64,000 nt of DNA from Paraburkholderia podalyriae (GCF_014397785.1 NZ_VZQQ01000015.1:124001-188000); one strand, 5' to 3'; counted from the stretch's first letter, positions 45,445-54,715 are shown. The notes: generated by a model from the sequence alone, not told the origin. A program made the numbers and translations.

Positions 45445-46173
45445 ATGAACGCAATCGCTCCGACCCAAACGATCCACCAACGCGTCGACGCACTCGACTG
45501 GCCGCGGATCGAACACGATCTCGATCAGTACGGTTGCGCGGCCGTGCCGCAACTGTTGACGTCGCGCGAATGCGACGCGCTGAGCGCGCTCTATGCACGC
45601 GACTCGCTGTATCGCAGCCGCATCGTGATGGCGCGCCATGGCTTCGGCCGCGGCGAATACAAGTACTTTGCGTATCCGCTGCCGCCGCTCGTCGGCGGCT
45701 TGCGCGGCGCACTGTATCCGCGCCTCGCGCCGATCGCGAACCGCTGGAACTTGGCAATGGGCATCGACGTGCGCTATCCGCCGAAGCACGCGGACTTCAT
45801 TCGACGCTGCCACGACGCCGGCCAGGTGCGTCCGACGCCGCTGATCCTGCAATACGGCGAGGGCGATTACAACTGTCTGCATCAGGACCTGTACGGCGAA
45901 CACGTGTTCCCGCTGCAGGTTGCGGTCTTGCTGTCGGAGCCGGGGCGCGACTTCACCGGCGGCGAGTTCGTGATGACCGAGCAGCGTCCGCGCATGCAGT
46001 CGCGCGCTGAAGTCGTGCCGCTCGCGAAGGGCGACGCGGTCGTGTTCACCGTGAACAGCCGGCCCGTGCAGGGCACGCGCGGACCGTATCGCGTGAATCT
46101 GCGGCATGGTGTGAGCCGCCTGCGCTCGGGGCATCGGCATACGATCGGCATCATCTTTCATGATGCGTTGTGA
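45445..46173 (+). CDS. 2OG-Fe(II) oxygenase
   Basis: The ATG at 45445 (MNAIAPTQTIHQRVDALDWP) gives 242 residues. The double-stranded beta-helix motifs are present: HxD at His146-Gln-Asp148 (CLHQDLYGE), and a distal His221 with Arg225 in LRHGVSRLRSG for iron and 2-oxoglutarate. Substrate unknown. Monocistronic, divergent from the DsbA-family gene. Confidence 0.85.
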   Translation: MNAIAPTQTIHQRVDALDWPRIEHDLDQYGCAAVPQLLTSRECDALSALYARDSLYRSRIVMARHGFGRGEYKYFAYPLPPLVGGLRGALYPRLAPIANRWNLAMGIDVRYPPKHADFIRRCHDAGQVRPTPLILQYGEGDYNCLHQDLYGEHVFPLQVAVLLSEPGRDFTGGEFVMTEQRPRMQSRAEVVPLAKGDAVVFTVNSRPVQGTRGPYRVNLRHGVSRLRSGHRHTIGIIFHDAL

Positions 46174-46277
46174 GGACCGCGGTCGGGGCAATGGCGCAAC
46201 CCTGGCCGCCGTGAGACGATAACGGCCACGATTGCGGCGAGCCGCCGCCATTGTCGTCAGACCCGTCGCTTCGTCCC

Positions 46278-47180
46278 ATGGAAAACCTGCTCAAGAAACT
46301 CGACCTCACTTCGCTGCGCCTGTTCGTCGCCGTATGCCAGGAGCGCAATATCGCGCGCGCGGCCGAGCGCGAGTTCATCGCGTCGTCGGCGGTGAGCCGG
46401 CGCATTGCCGAGCTCGAGGCGCTGATCGGCCTGCCGGTGATTCAGCGGCAGTCGCGCGGCATAACCGTGACGCCGGTCGGCGAAACCGTGCTGCGCTACG
46501 CGCTCGCGATCATCGGCAATATCGAGCAGATGAGCGCGGAGCTGTCGCGCTTTTCGGCGGGCGTTAAAGGGCGCGTGCGGGTGGTCGCGAATCTGTCGTC
46601 GATCGTGCAGTTTCTGCCTGAAGACGTGGCCGCGTTCGGCCGCGCGTTTCCGGATGTATCGATCGAACTCGAAGAAGAAAACAGCGCGGACGTGCTGCGT
46701 ATCGTCGACGAACACGGCGCGGACTTCGGCATCTGCAATCCGGTCGCGGGCAGTGAGGCGTTCGAGCAGTTGCCGTACCGGCAGGACCGGCTCGCGGTGC
46801 TGGTGCCGGGCGGGCATCGGCTCGCCGGCGCGGCGCGCGTAGGTTTCGACGATCTGCTGCACGACAGCTTCGTCGGCTTGCGCAGCGAAAGCGCGCTCAC
46901 GCGTCTGCTCGCGCAACAGGCGGCGAGCGCGGGCCGGCAGCTCGACGTGCGAATGCGCGTGAGCAGTCTCGATGCGCTGTGCCGGATGGTGCATGCGGGG
47001 CTCGGCATCGCGATCGTGCCCGAGCCAGCCGGACTGCTGTACCTGAACACGCTCGACGTGCGGCTGCTGCCGCTTGCCGATCCGTGGGCGGAGCGCCATC
47101 TGATCATCATCTTCAAGGCACGCGAGCAGTTGAGCGCGAGCGCGGCCGCGCTGGTGTCGTTCCTCGGCAATCAGCCTTAG
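46278..47180 (+). CDS. LysR-family transcriptional regulator
   Basis: The ATG at 46278 (MENLLKKLDLTSLRLFVAVC) gives 300 residues; an upstream TTG in the same frame adds nothing conserved. HTH at about 9-67 (CQERNIARAAEREFIASSAVSRRIAELEALIGLPV), then one effector domain. It lies just upstream of the aconitase-like gene on the same strand and is the likely regulator of that gene and the MFS gene. Confidence 0.88.
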   Translation: MENLLKKLDLTSLRLFVAVCQERNIARAAEREFIASSAVSRRIAELEALIGLPVIQRQSRGITVTPVGETVLRYALAIIGNIEQMSAELSRFSAGVKGRVRVVANLSSIVQFLPEDVAAFGRAFPDVSIELEEENSADVLRIVDEHGADFGICNPVAGSEAFEQLPYRQDRLAVLVPGGHRLAGAARVGFDDLLHDSFVGLRSESALTRLLAQQAASAGRQLDVRMRVSSLDALCRMVHAGLGIAIVPEPAGLLYLNTLDVRLLPLADPWAERHLIIIFKAREQLSASAAALVSFLGNQP

Positions 47181-47313
47181 ACGGTCGCACATACACGCAC
47201 GCCGCACCGCCGCGCAACCTCGAGCATTCGCGAAACGAGACGGCAGCGTTGTCGCACGGGCACTTCGGCATCGGCCTTGCGCGCCGTATAGTGAGCGCAA
47301 GGAGAATGCAGTG

Positions 47314-49269
47314 ATGAGCGATACGATTCGTTTGGACGGCCGCGTGCTGTACCTGTCGCAGGACCCGGCCGTGATCGATGCGCAACTGGCCGGCGAAAAT
47401 TTCACCCACGAGACGGCGGGGCCGTTGCGCGACAACGTGTCGACGGACGAGATCACGCCCGTCACCGTGATGCTCACCTACGACGAGCGTCTCGGCCAGT
47501 ACCCGTACGTCGGCTTCAAGGCCGGCGAGCGTTTGCCGATCGGCCGCAATGCGGTGAAGGACGGCGGCTTTCGTGTGACTGTGGCGGGCAAGCGCTACGG
47601 CAAGGGCTCGTCGCGTGAATCGAGCCCGCTCGCGGAGTTGTCGGCGGGCATCCGGCTTATCGTTGCGGAGAGCTTCGAGCGTATCTATCAGCAAAACTGC
47701 GACAACATCGGCATTCTGACCACGACGGATTTTTCCGTGCTCGATCGACTGCTCGCAGGCGAAGCGGTGCCGATCGACGAATTCCTGAAGGGTCGCGACG
47801 CGCTCACGCAGCAGATCATCCGCAGCGGCGGGCTGCTCGCGTATAGCCGGTTCGCGGATTGGCCCGCGCCGGGCGAGCGCGCGAGCGATGCCGCAAACGA
47901 CGCATCGGGCGCCGAGCCGAAAACGCTGGTCGAGAAAATCATCGACCGTCATCTGCGTCCGGGCACTGCAAGCGCGCAGCGCGGCGACGGCGTGTTCATC
48001 GCCGCCGACTGGCGCTTCAGCCACGACTATTTCACCGGCATGTGCGCGCATCTGATGCATCGCGCGTTCGGCATGCCCGCGCCGCTGCATGCGCCGGATC
48101 ACATCATCGCGTTTCAGGACCATCTGGTGCTCGCGCCGCAGAGCATCCCGCACGTGCGCGACGGTCTGCTGCCCGGCGTCGCAAATCTGATGGCAGGTCA
48201 CGCGTCGTTTTCGCGCGACTACCCGGTGCGCTCGCACGGCGCGCTCGACGGCGTGCCCGGCTCTGAGGGCATCTGTCATGCGTTGATGGCCGAGCAATAC
48301 GCGCTGCCGGGGCAGGTCGCGTGCGGCACCGATTCGCACACCCCGCATGCGGGCGCGCTCGGCTGCCTCGCGTTCGGCGCGGGCGCGACCGACATCGCCA
48401 ATAGCTGGGTCACGGGCTACGTGCGCTGCAAGGTGCCGCAGACGCTGCGCATCGAGATCGACGGCAAGTTGCGCGATGGCGTGACCGCGAAGGACGTCGT
48501 GCTGCATCTGTTGCGGATGGACGCAATCCGCTCGGGCGGCGCGATCGGCCTCGTGTTCGAATACGGCGGCGCGGCGGTGCGTGCGATGTCGATCGACGAA
48601 CGCGCGACGCTGACCAACATGGTCGCGGAACTCGGCGGCTTCACCGGTATCGTCGAGCCGGACGAGCGCACGGTCGCGTTCCTGAAGGAGCGGCGCGGCG
48701 TCGATTTCGTGCTGGAAAGCTGGATGAAAAGCGACGCGGGCGCGATCTATCGCGACACGATCCATCTCGATGCGAACGAGATCGAACCGATGCTCGCGCG
48801 TCCGGGCGACCCCGGCAACGGCGTGCCAGCGCCTCAGCTTGACCAGGACGTCGCGATCGATATCGCGTATGGCGGCTCGTGCACGGCGGGCAAGCGCGAG
48901 GACTTCGATTTCTATCACGAGGTGCTGCGTTGGGGCGTCGAGCACGGGCTGCGTGTGCCAGAGCGCACGCGTCTGTTCCTGCAGTTCGGCACGATGGCGG
49001 TGCGCGCGTATTGCGAGGAGCAGGGCTATCTGCCGGTGTTCGAGCGCGCGGGCGTGACGCTTGTGATGCCCGGCTGCGGCTCGTGCGCGAACTGCGGGCC
49101 GGGACAATCGGCCAACGCCGGCGACGTGACGATCAGCGCGATCAATCGGAATTTCCCCGGCCGTTCGGGGCCGGGCGACGTGTGGCTCGCGAGTCCATAC
49201 ACGGTTGCGGCGAGCGCGCTGGCCGGAAAAATCACCACGTTCGAGCAATTGCAGCGCGTGCACGGCTAG
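47314..49269 (+). CDS. Aconitase-family hydratase with N-terminal swivel domain
   Basis: AAGGAG at 47299-47304 favours the ATG at 47314 over the in-frame GTG at 47311; 651 residues. The swivel (LeuD-like) domain comes first, about 1-190, with YGKGSSRESSPLAELSAGIRLIVAESFERIYQQNCDNIGI. The larger LeuC-like part follows. It has CGTDSHTPHAGALGCLAFG (Cys337) and the cluster MPGCGSCANCGPGQS (Cys588, Cys591), the three 4Fe-4S ligands. Classical aconitases have the swivel at the C-terminus, so this is a permuted fusion. The substrate is a 2- or 3-hydroxy-tricarboxylate or isopropylmalate-like acid; not determined. The MFS gene follows after 134 bp. Confidence 0.85.
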   Translation: MSDTIRLDGRVLYLSQDPAVIDAQLAGENFTHETAGPLRDNVSTDEITPVTVMLTYDERLGQYPYVGFKAGERLPIGRNAVKDGGFRVTVAGKRYGKGSSRESSPLAELSAGIRLIVAESFERIYQQNCDNIGILTTTDFSVLDRLLAGEAVPIDEFLKGRDALTQQIIRSGGLLAYSRFADWPAPGERASDAANDASGAEPKTLVEKIIDRHLRPGTASAQRGDGVFIAADWRFSHDYFTGMCAHLMHRAFGMPAPLHAPDHIIAFQDHLVLAPQSIPHVRDGLLPGVANLMAGHASFSRDYPVRSHGALDGVPGSEGICHALMAEQYALPGQVACGTDSHTPHAGALGCLAFGAGATDIANSWVTGYVRCKVPQTLRIEIDGKLRDGVTAKDVVLHLLRMDAIRSGGAIGLVFEYGGAAVRAMSIDERATLTNMVAELGGFTGIVEPDERTVAFLKERRGVDFVLESWMKSDAGAIYRDTIHLDANEIEPMLARPGDPGNGVPAPQLDQDVAIDIAYGGSCTAGKREDFDFYHEVLRWGVEHGLRVPERTRLFLQFGTMAVRAYCEEQGYLPVFERAGVTLVMPGCGSCANCGPGQSANAGDVTISAINRNFPGRSGPGDVWLASPYTVAASALAGKITTFEQLQRVHG

Positions 49270-49403
49270 AATGCAGGCCGGATTCCGGCTGAGGCATCGT
49301 GGTGCGTGCGACGCGCGACAGTACGCAAGGCCGGCATCGAACCGGCCGCGGCGAGCGATCAGCGTTGCCGTAAAAGCAGTCGCAACAGAAGGAGACAGGC
49401 AAT

Positions 49404-49845
49404 ATGGCATCCCCCGATCACGCGGGGTCCGTCGCGCGCAGCGGCGGCAACACGGCGCATTTCACCGAGGTGGCCAGCAGCACCGCCAGCAGCACCGCCG
49501 ACCAGGCGTCGGGTCACGCATCGCTCGACGCCGGCAGTATTTCGGCGCGCCTCGACCGGTTGCCCGCCACGCGCTCGATCTGGAAGCTCGTGGCGCTGCT
49601 GAGCCTCGGCTTCTTCTTCGAACTTTACGACCTGCTGTACTCCGGCTACATCGCGCCGGGCCTCGTGAAAAGCGGCATGCTGAGCGCGACCACGCATGGC
49701 CTGTTCGGCTCGACGGGCGTCGCGAGTTTCATCGCCGCGCTGTTCAGCGGCCTGTTTATCGGCACGATCGCGTGCGGTTTCCTCGCGGATCGCTTCGGCC
49801 GGCGCGCGGTGTTCACCTATTCGCTGCTTTGGTACACCGCGGCAA
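49404..49845 (+). pseudogene. MFS transporter, 5' part, interrupted by the genomic island
   Basis: AAGGAGA precedes the ATG. The frame reads through an Ala/Ser-rich N-terminus into TM1 (LVALLSLGFFFELYDLLYSGYIAP) and the MFS A-motif (GFLADRFGRRAVFTYSLLWYTAA), where homology stops near residue 147. The continuation, beginning NLVMAFQQTATGLNFWRF, is at 63549 and beyond in matching frame. As part of a LysR-aconitase-MFS group the carrier probably moved a di- or tricarboxylate. The truncated open frame runs on to 49991 into island sequence. Confidence 0.9.
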
Positions 49846-49868
49846 AGCTCGCGGTTATTGAATATATA
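49843..49868 (+). other. Left junction (attL-like site)
   Basis: The shared trinucleotide CAA (49843-49845) marks the end of MFS sequence, and TTATTGAATATATA at 49855-49868 is the island-side half-site. It matches 13 of 14 bases of the inverted motif at the right end. Serine integrases exchange strands at a central dinucleotide, here most simply AA at 49844-49845. Confidence 0.65.
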
Positions 49869-49903
49869 CTTAGGATTCCACCCGTTTTTTTGGTCGAATC
49901 CAG

Positions 49904-50833
49904 ATGGCACCCGTACGTCAATCAGCGCGCAAACTCGCGCCTTCCCATCCCCCTGGCAGAGTCTACAGCTACACGCGGTTCAGTTCGCTGAAGCAGGCAG
50001 CCGGCACGAGCGCCGAGCGTCAGGCAGAGTACGCCGCGAAGTGGGCGGCCTCGCATAGCCTCGAGCAGGACGAGTCGCTCACGATGCGCGACGAAGGCCT
50101 GAGCGCCTACCACCAGAAGCACATCAAGAAGGGCGCTCTCGGCGCGTTCCTCAAAGCCGTTGAGGGAGGCCGCATCCCTTGGGGCTCGGTTCTGATCGTC
50201 GAAAACTTCGACCGCCTTTCGCGCGCGAGCGCGCTGGATGCTCAGGCGCAGCTTGCCAGCATCGTCAATGCCGGGATTACGGTCGTCACCGCGACCGACA
50301 ATCGCGAGTACAACGCAGACAGCCTGCGCGCCGACCCGATGAGCCTCATCTATAGCGTACTGTCGATGATTCGCGCGCACGAAGAAAGCGACCGCAAAAG
50401 CCAGCTTGTCGGGGACGCGTTCCGCAAGCGTGCCGAGCAGTGGATCGAAGGCAAGTTTCGCGGGCTGGTCGGTAGTCCCACGCAAGCCCCTTCGTGGGTG
50501 CGCTACATCGATAACCCGGACAAGCTCGCACGGTTCGAATTGATCCCGGAGAAAGCGGCAGCATGGCGGCGCGCGATAGAACTCTACCGGGCCGGATATG
50601 GCGGGCTCGGTACGGCGCAGCGGCTCGAAGAAGAAGGCCTGTCGGTCAGCGAGCGTTACCCGGTCGCCGCGATCAATCGCACTATCACTTCCCGCGCGCT
50701 GGTAGGCGACAAGGTGTTCACTACCGGTGGGCACCCAATCGGCCATGAAGGGACATTGGGGAATGTCTGGATGTGGACGCTCGAACGTCTCCTTCGCATT
50801 CGACAGCAGACACGACGTCGACGCATACGCTGA
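49904..50833 (+). CDS. Serine recombinase, probably 3'-truncated
   Basis: A 309-residue open frame. The resolvase catalytic domain is complete: YSYTRFSSLKQAAGTSAERQ (nucleophile Ser in RFS), then VENFDRLSRASALDAQAQL, and MSLIYSVLSMIRAHEESDRKSQ. The start of the recombinase domain follows (WRRAIELYRAGYGGLGTAQRLEEEG ... INRTITSRALVGDKVF). From about residue 275 (near 50729) homology fades and the last 34 residues (ending QQTRRRRIR) look random. Large serine integrases usually have about 450-550 residues with a zinc ribbon and coiled coil, so this one is likely broken and inactive. Confidence 0.82.
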   Translation: MAPVRQSARKLAPSHPPGRVYSYTRFSSLKQAAGTSAERQAEYAAKWAASHSLEQDESLTMRDEGLSAYHQKHIKKGALGAFLKAVEGGRIPWGSVLIVENFDRLSRASALDAQAQLASIVNAGITVVTATDNREYNADSLRADPMSLIYSVLSMIRAHEESDRKSQLVGDAFRKRAEQWIEGKFRGLVGSPTQAPSWVRYIDNPDKLARFELIPEKAAAWRRAIELYRAGYGGLGTAQRLEEEGLSVSERYPVAAINRTITSRALVGDKVFTTGGHPIGHEGTLGNVWMWTLERLLRIRQQTRRRRIR

Positions 50834-51427
50834 GGAGCGGTCGTAATGTGCCATCCGTAACCGACCGGCAGCGGCACGTCCGCGACGCCGATGTGCCGCC
50901 GTAGACGGGCGTCTGGGGAATTGGGCTGCCACTGCCGCTACCACGCGAAGGCGCAATAGAAGGGCAGGCCCGCAAGCAGGCGTGGGAAAGGCATGGACAA
51001 CCGTAACGGACAGTCCGATGCTGGATCGCATTGCCGCATAATCAGCGATCCTTATGTCAAGCGTTTGGCCTGCGCCAATTAGAAAATCGACAATACCCTG
51101 CCGAATATTCGCCGCCTCAAAGAGGCCACAAACGGCCTTGTCTTAGCTCGACTCAGCATCTATCTTTAACTATTCGATTAATCTCTTTGCTCGTCCGTCA
51201 GACCGCCGCACAGAAAGGTAGCGCCTTTCGACGGCGGCAGGAGCGAGGCATCGCATCGATCGCACCGGAAGCGGCGACCGCATTTCCCGTACCACTCTGC
51301 TCGCTGGCCCGCCCCGGATGAGCTTCGCGTCAATCAATGGCACGTGGAACCTCCCTTCCTTCGAGAACCCGAAGACCGCGGGTGCCCGGGGCCGTCTGAC
51401 CACGTCACCGACAAAAGGAGATATCAA
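50834..51427. other. Gene-poor island stretch; partial duplicate of the later 52684-52847 segment
   Basis: No gene seen. From about 51137 the sequence (CCTTGTCTTAGCTCGACTCAGC) is similar to 52685 (CCTTGTGTCAGCTTGACTCAGC), and the likeness continues, with a gap of about 100 bp, to the ribosome binding site of the following gene. This is the common upstream region of paralogues 1 and 3. The part before 51130 is decayed DNA of unclear origin. Confidence 0.45.
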
Positions 51428-52003
51428 ATGCGCAAATCGCTTGTGGCTGCTTTGCTCTGTTTGAGCGTAACGTCACTCTCTTACGGTGGCGATGGCGACC
51501 GCTCCGACGGCCGGGAAAATGGCGAACGTGGAGAGCATCGCGTCCTGAAGGTCTTCGACGCTCAAGGAAAGAGTGTCGGGCCACTGGTCTCGGTCTCGAG
51601 CCCTCCCCGGACGGCCGGCGTCGTTCTCAACATTAACGGAGCCACCATTCTGGTACCGATTCAGCGGGCGTCCAACAGCGGTGGTCAGATTTCTGCCTCC
51701 CAGTATGAATGGGCTGGCGACTTCAACCCTGCTAAATATCCAACTTCGGACTGCAGTGGGGTTCCTGTTATTGATGACATATTCGCGAAATTGAGACCCT
51801 CCTCAGTCGTTAGACAGGGTGCTGACGCGACGGTATACGTGGCACCCGACACTTACTCAATGGACGTCACCTTGAGGTCGTCATTGGTTAACGGCGATTG
51901 CGTTTCATCTTCGCCCTTTCCCTTTAATGTACCAGGCTGGCAGGCGGAAAGCACCTACTCGCTCACGCAGAACAATCCGGAGCCGCTGACAATTCATTAT
52001 TGA
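51428..52003 (+). CDS. Small secreted protein, tandem paralogue 1
   Basis: The ATG at 51428 after AAAGGAG gives 191 residues. A signal peptide (MRKSLVAALLCLSVTSLSYG) is followed by an acidic linker (GDGDRSDGRENGERGEH), then HRVLKVFDAQGKSVGPLV, GVVLNINGATILVPIQR, a TSDCSG segment and the conserved end AESTYSLTQNNPEPLTIHY. Two Cys in the mature part (DCSG and NGDC) could form a disulfide. Mostly beta-strand. The two next genes are paralogues. No known family. Confidence 0.8.
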   Translation: MRKSLVAALLCLSVTSLSYGGDGDRSDGRENGERGEHRVLKVFDAQGKSVGPLVSVSSPPRTAGVVLNINGATILVPIQRASNSGGQISASQYEWAGDFNPAKYPTSDCSGVPVIDDIFAKLRPSSVVRQGADATVYVAPDTYSMDVTLRSSLVNGDCVSSSPFPFNVPGWQAESTYSLTQNNPEPLTIHY

Positions 52004-52085
52004 TCGCTGTTGATAAAATTTGTGTCGGCAAGACTGCAAGTTCCCCGGGGCCGTCTGATCGCGTCGCCGATATAGGAGATGTGAA

Positions 52086-52667
52086 ATGCTCAAATCGCTT
52101 GTGGCTGGTTTGCTCGCTTTAAGTGTAACGTCACTGTCATACGGTCACGATGGCAGCCGCGCCGATGGCCGGGAAACGGGCGAACGAGGTGACCATCGTG
52201 CCCTGAAGGTCTTCGACGCTCAAGGAAAGAGTGTCGGGCCACTGGTCGCCGCGGGCTCGGCGGCAGGCGTCGTTCTCGATGTTAACGGAGCCACCATTCT
52301 TGTACCGATTCGACGGGTATCCGACAGCGGTAGCCAGATTACTGCGTCCCAATATAAGTGGTCGGGCAAATTCTCCGATGACATCAGTTTTTATTCGAGT
52401 ACTGACTGCAGTGGGCCCCCGTTAATCATTGGCGATATAACGGAGACATTGAGGCCCTCAGTAGTCGTTAGACAGGGTGTTGACGCAACGGTGTACATCG
52501 CGCCCGACACCTACTCAGCGGATATCACTGCCCTGACGTATCGGGCAGGGTCCCCGGCCCAATGCTACCCCAGGGTGCCCCCCTCCATCAGTGATAAAGG
52601 TTGGATTCCCGAAAGCGCCTACTCGCTCACGCAGAATTACCCTGAGCCGCTGACAATTCATGATTGA
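52086..52667 (+). CDS. Small secreted protein, tandem paralogue 2
   Basis: The second copy, 193 residues, 82 bp after the first, with TAGGAGA before the ATG. It shares the signal peptide (MLKSLVAGLLALSVTSLSYG), LKVFDAQGKSVGPLVAAG, GVVLDVNGATILVPIRR, STDCSGPPLI, LRPSVVVRQGVDATVYIAPDTYS and SAYSLTQNYPEPLTIHD. The variable parts are the loop around residues 85-110 and the segment before the conserved tail. The two mature Cys are kept (DCSG, QCYP). Confidence 0.8.
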   Translation: MLKSLVAGLLALSVTSLSYGHDGSRADGRETGERGDHRALKVFDAQGKSVGPLVAAGSAAGVVLDVNGATILVPIRRVSDSGSQITASQYKWSGKFSDDISFYSSTDCSGPPLIIGDITETLRPSVVVRQGVDATVYIAPDTYSADITALTYRAGSPAQCYPRVPPSISDKGWIPESAYSLTQNYPEPLTIHD

Positions 52668-52847
52668 GCGCCCGTTCATAAAGCGCCTTGTGTCAGCTTG
52701 ACTCAGCACCTATCGCTAACCATCTGGCACAGCCACTCTTTCGACTCGTACATCGGACTGGCGCGCCGGAAGGTAGCACTACTCGACGGCGGCAAGGAGC
52801 ACGGACCTTAGGGCCGCCTACCCCGTCACCGCCAAGGGAGATTTCAA

Positions 52848-53432
52848 ATGCGCAAATCGCTTGTGGCTGTTTTGCTCGCTTCGGGTATAACGTCATTGTC
52901 GTACGGAGGTGATGGCAACCGCTCCGACGGCCCGGAAGCCGGCAAACAAGGGGAACATCGCGTCCTGAAGGTCTTCGACGCAACAGGAAAGAATGTCGGG
53001 CCAGTGGTCACACTCGGTTTTTTCCCGGGCGTCGTTCTGCATGTTAGCGGAGCGACCATTCTTGTACCGATTTCGCGGCCGTTTGACAGCGGGGGCCAGT
53101 ATCCTGCATCCCAGTATCAATGGGGGTGGTTGGCATCATCCCTTGGATATCCGACTACGGACTGCAGTGGCCCTCCGGTCGTTCCTGCGGGCGGCGATGC
53201 ATCGGACATATTAAGGCCTTCGATAGTCGTGAGAGAGGGTGCTGACGCGACGGCGTACGTGGCGCCCGATACCCACACAACGGATGTCACTCTTCGGTCG
53301 TACGTAGCACACGGCAAGTGCGCGCCTGACACCAGTCGTCCCGACCGACTCCACATGGTAAAAGGCTGGTATGCCGAAAGCACCTACTCGCTCACGCAGA
53401 ACTACCCGGAGCCGCTGACAATTCATTATTGA
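52848..53432 (+). CDS. Small secreted protein, tandem paralogue 3
   Basis: The third copy, 194 residues, after AAGGGAGA. Signal peptide MRKSLVAVLLASGITSLSYG; then RVLKVFDATGKNVGPVVTLG, GVVLHVSGATILVPISR, TTDCSGPPVV, LRPSIVVREGADATAYVAPDTH and ESTYSLTQNYPEPLTIHY. It is closer to copy 1 in the upstream DNA and signal peptide but differs along the central part. The pattern points to duplication of gene and promoter followed by divergence in loops. Confidence 0.8.
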   Translation: MRKSLVAVLLASGITSLSYGGDGNRSDGPEAGKQGEHRVLKVFDATGKNVGPVVTLGFFPGVVLHVSGATILVPISRPFDSGGQYPASQYQWGWLASSLGYPTTDCSGPPVVPAGGDASDILRPSIVVREGADATAYVAPDTHTTDVTLRSYVAHGKCAPDTSRPDRLHMVKGWYAESTYSLTQNYPEPLTIHY

Positions 53433-54173
53433 GCGACCCATTGTTTCGTCCAAGCGGCCAGCCTGGGGCGCTCCCTTTGGTCCCCATCAAGATGTCGCGG
53501 AGCACTTCCTAATAGCGCGAGGTTCTCGTGAAGAACGCGTAATCATGCGAATCCCGAACGCACAACTGACACGGCCGCCGGGAATGCCCGGGTTTGCTGC
53601 GCGGGTAGTCAACCACGCGAATGTCTGTTGTACATTGGAAGCGGCATTTGTCGTCTCGATGAGACGACGGGCCGAAGTGGGTCGGGATTTGCCTTTTGCA
53701 TGAGAGCTGCGCAGGAGGAAACCCCCGCGTTCATTCATCGGGCGCTGGTCGGCCAGAAGTGGACTCTGCCCGTTCGAATCAACCTGCCAGGAAGCGGACG
53801 CCCTGTCAGCGGCCACTACACTGGAGCGTCGCGGCGCTTCGGCGACACCGCTTGCGCCAGACCCGCTGCTACTGCTGCTGCAGGGCGATGACGCCGTCGA
53901 CGGTCCACACATTGCCCAGATGAAACTGCCGTCCCGGTCCCTGAGGCGCGGGGTGCACGCCGTGCCCTTGAAGCAACTGCCACTTACCCCACCCGGAGGC
54001 GGTCTGGTCCTCAGAGAGACCTAACTGAAGCACGAACCGCAGCGTCTGGTTGACGTTCATCATGTAGTTCGGGTTCAGCCTGCCAGGCGCATAGATCAGC
54101 ACCGACTGGAAAAATTCGCCTGGCTGCGGCGCCACTTCACGCCGCCTGAAAGCGACCAGTTCGCACCATGGCG
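53433..54173. other. Decayed island stretch with a possible gene fragment on the minus strand
   Basis: No intact gene. The minus-strand frame 54135-53869 (MAPQPGEFFQSVLIYAPGRL, with LNPNYMMNVNQTLRFVLQLG following) has coding character and may be the remnant of a gene cut off by the IS4 scar to its right; I do not recognise it. The remainder is GC-rich without coding signal. Confidence 0.35.
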
Positions 54174-54430
54174 CTGACCGTGCGCCTGGTCCGTCACGCA
54201 GTCACGTCGTATCCACCGGCAAAGTGCGCGTCGTGATGACCAATTTACTCGACAGCGCACGCTATCCGGCCTGCCAGTTTGGCGATCTCTACCATCAGCG
54301 CTGGCGAATAGAAGAAGCGTACAAGCGTCTCAAGCACCGCTTGAACCTCGAGCATGTTTCGGGACTATCACAACGGGCGGTGGTACAAGATCTCGCCGCC
54401 AAAGTGCTGTGCGACAACCTTGCAGCCAGT
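54174..54430 (+). pseudogene. IS4-family transposase remnant (C-terminal part)
   Basis: The frame from about 54209 reads KVRVVMTNLLDSARYPACQF, then DLYHQRWRIEEAYKRLKHRL and LNLEHVSGLSQRAVVQDLAA. That is the region around the third catalytic residue (Glu in WRIEEAYK) of IS4-family DDE transposases. The N-terminal two thirds is missing, and a frameshift near 54205 separates a short TVRLVRHA segment upstream. Inactive. Confidence 0.8.
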
Positions 54431-54628
54431 GACCACGGACGCAAGCGCGTGGCGCGCCTGATGCGCCTTGCCGGTCTGTGCGGCGTAAGGCGGCGGCGCT
54501 GGCCCGCACCACGCGGCAGCACCCGGGTGCGCGGCGCGCGCCCGAACCGGTGCGCCGGCAATTCAGCGCCGAAGCACCCAACGTACGGTGGATGGCGGAC
54601 GCCACCTATGTCCTGACTGGCGCAGGAT
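54431..54628 (+). pseudogene. IS3-family transposase (orfB) remnant
   Basis: Directly joined to the IS4 scar. It begins DHGRKRVARLMRLAGLCGVR in the same frame as the IS4 part, then shifts frame and reads PEPVRRQFSAEAPNVRWMAD, followed by ATYVLTGAG. This is the HTH_21 to first catalytic Asp (WMADATY) part of IS3 orfB. It stops abruptly about 90 bp before the propeller gene. Inactive fusion scar. Confidence 0.78.
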
Positions 54629-54715
54629 TGCTTACGAAATAAGTTTAATCAAACGCGAAGATTTTCGCGTCCAGCGAACTGCTACATAACTCCTTGGAAA
54701 GAAGGCAGGACTGTC

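Noticed and set aside
47113..49410. 765-residue minus-strand open frame
   Set aside because: Antisense shadow of the aconitase-family gene, with no recognisable domain.
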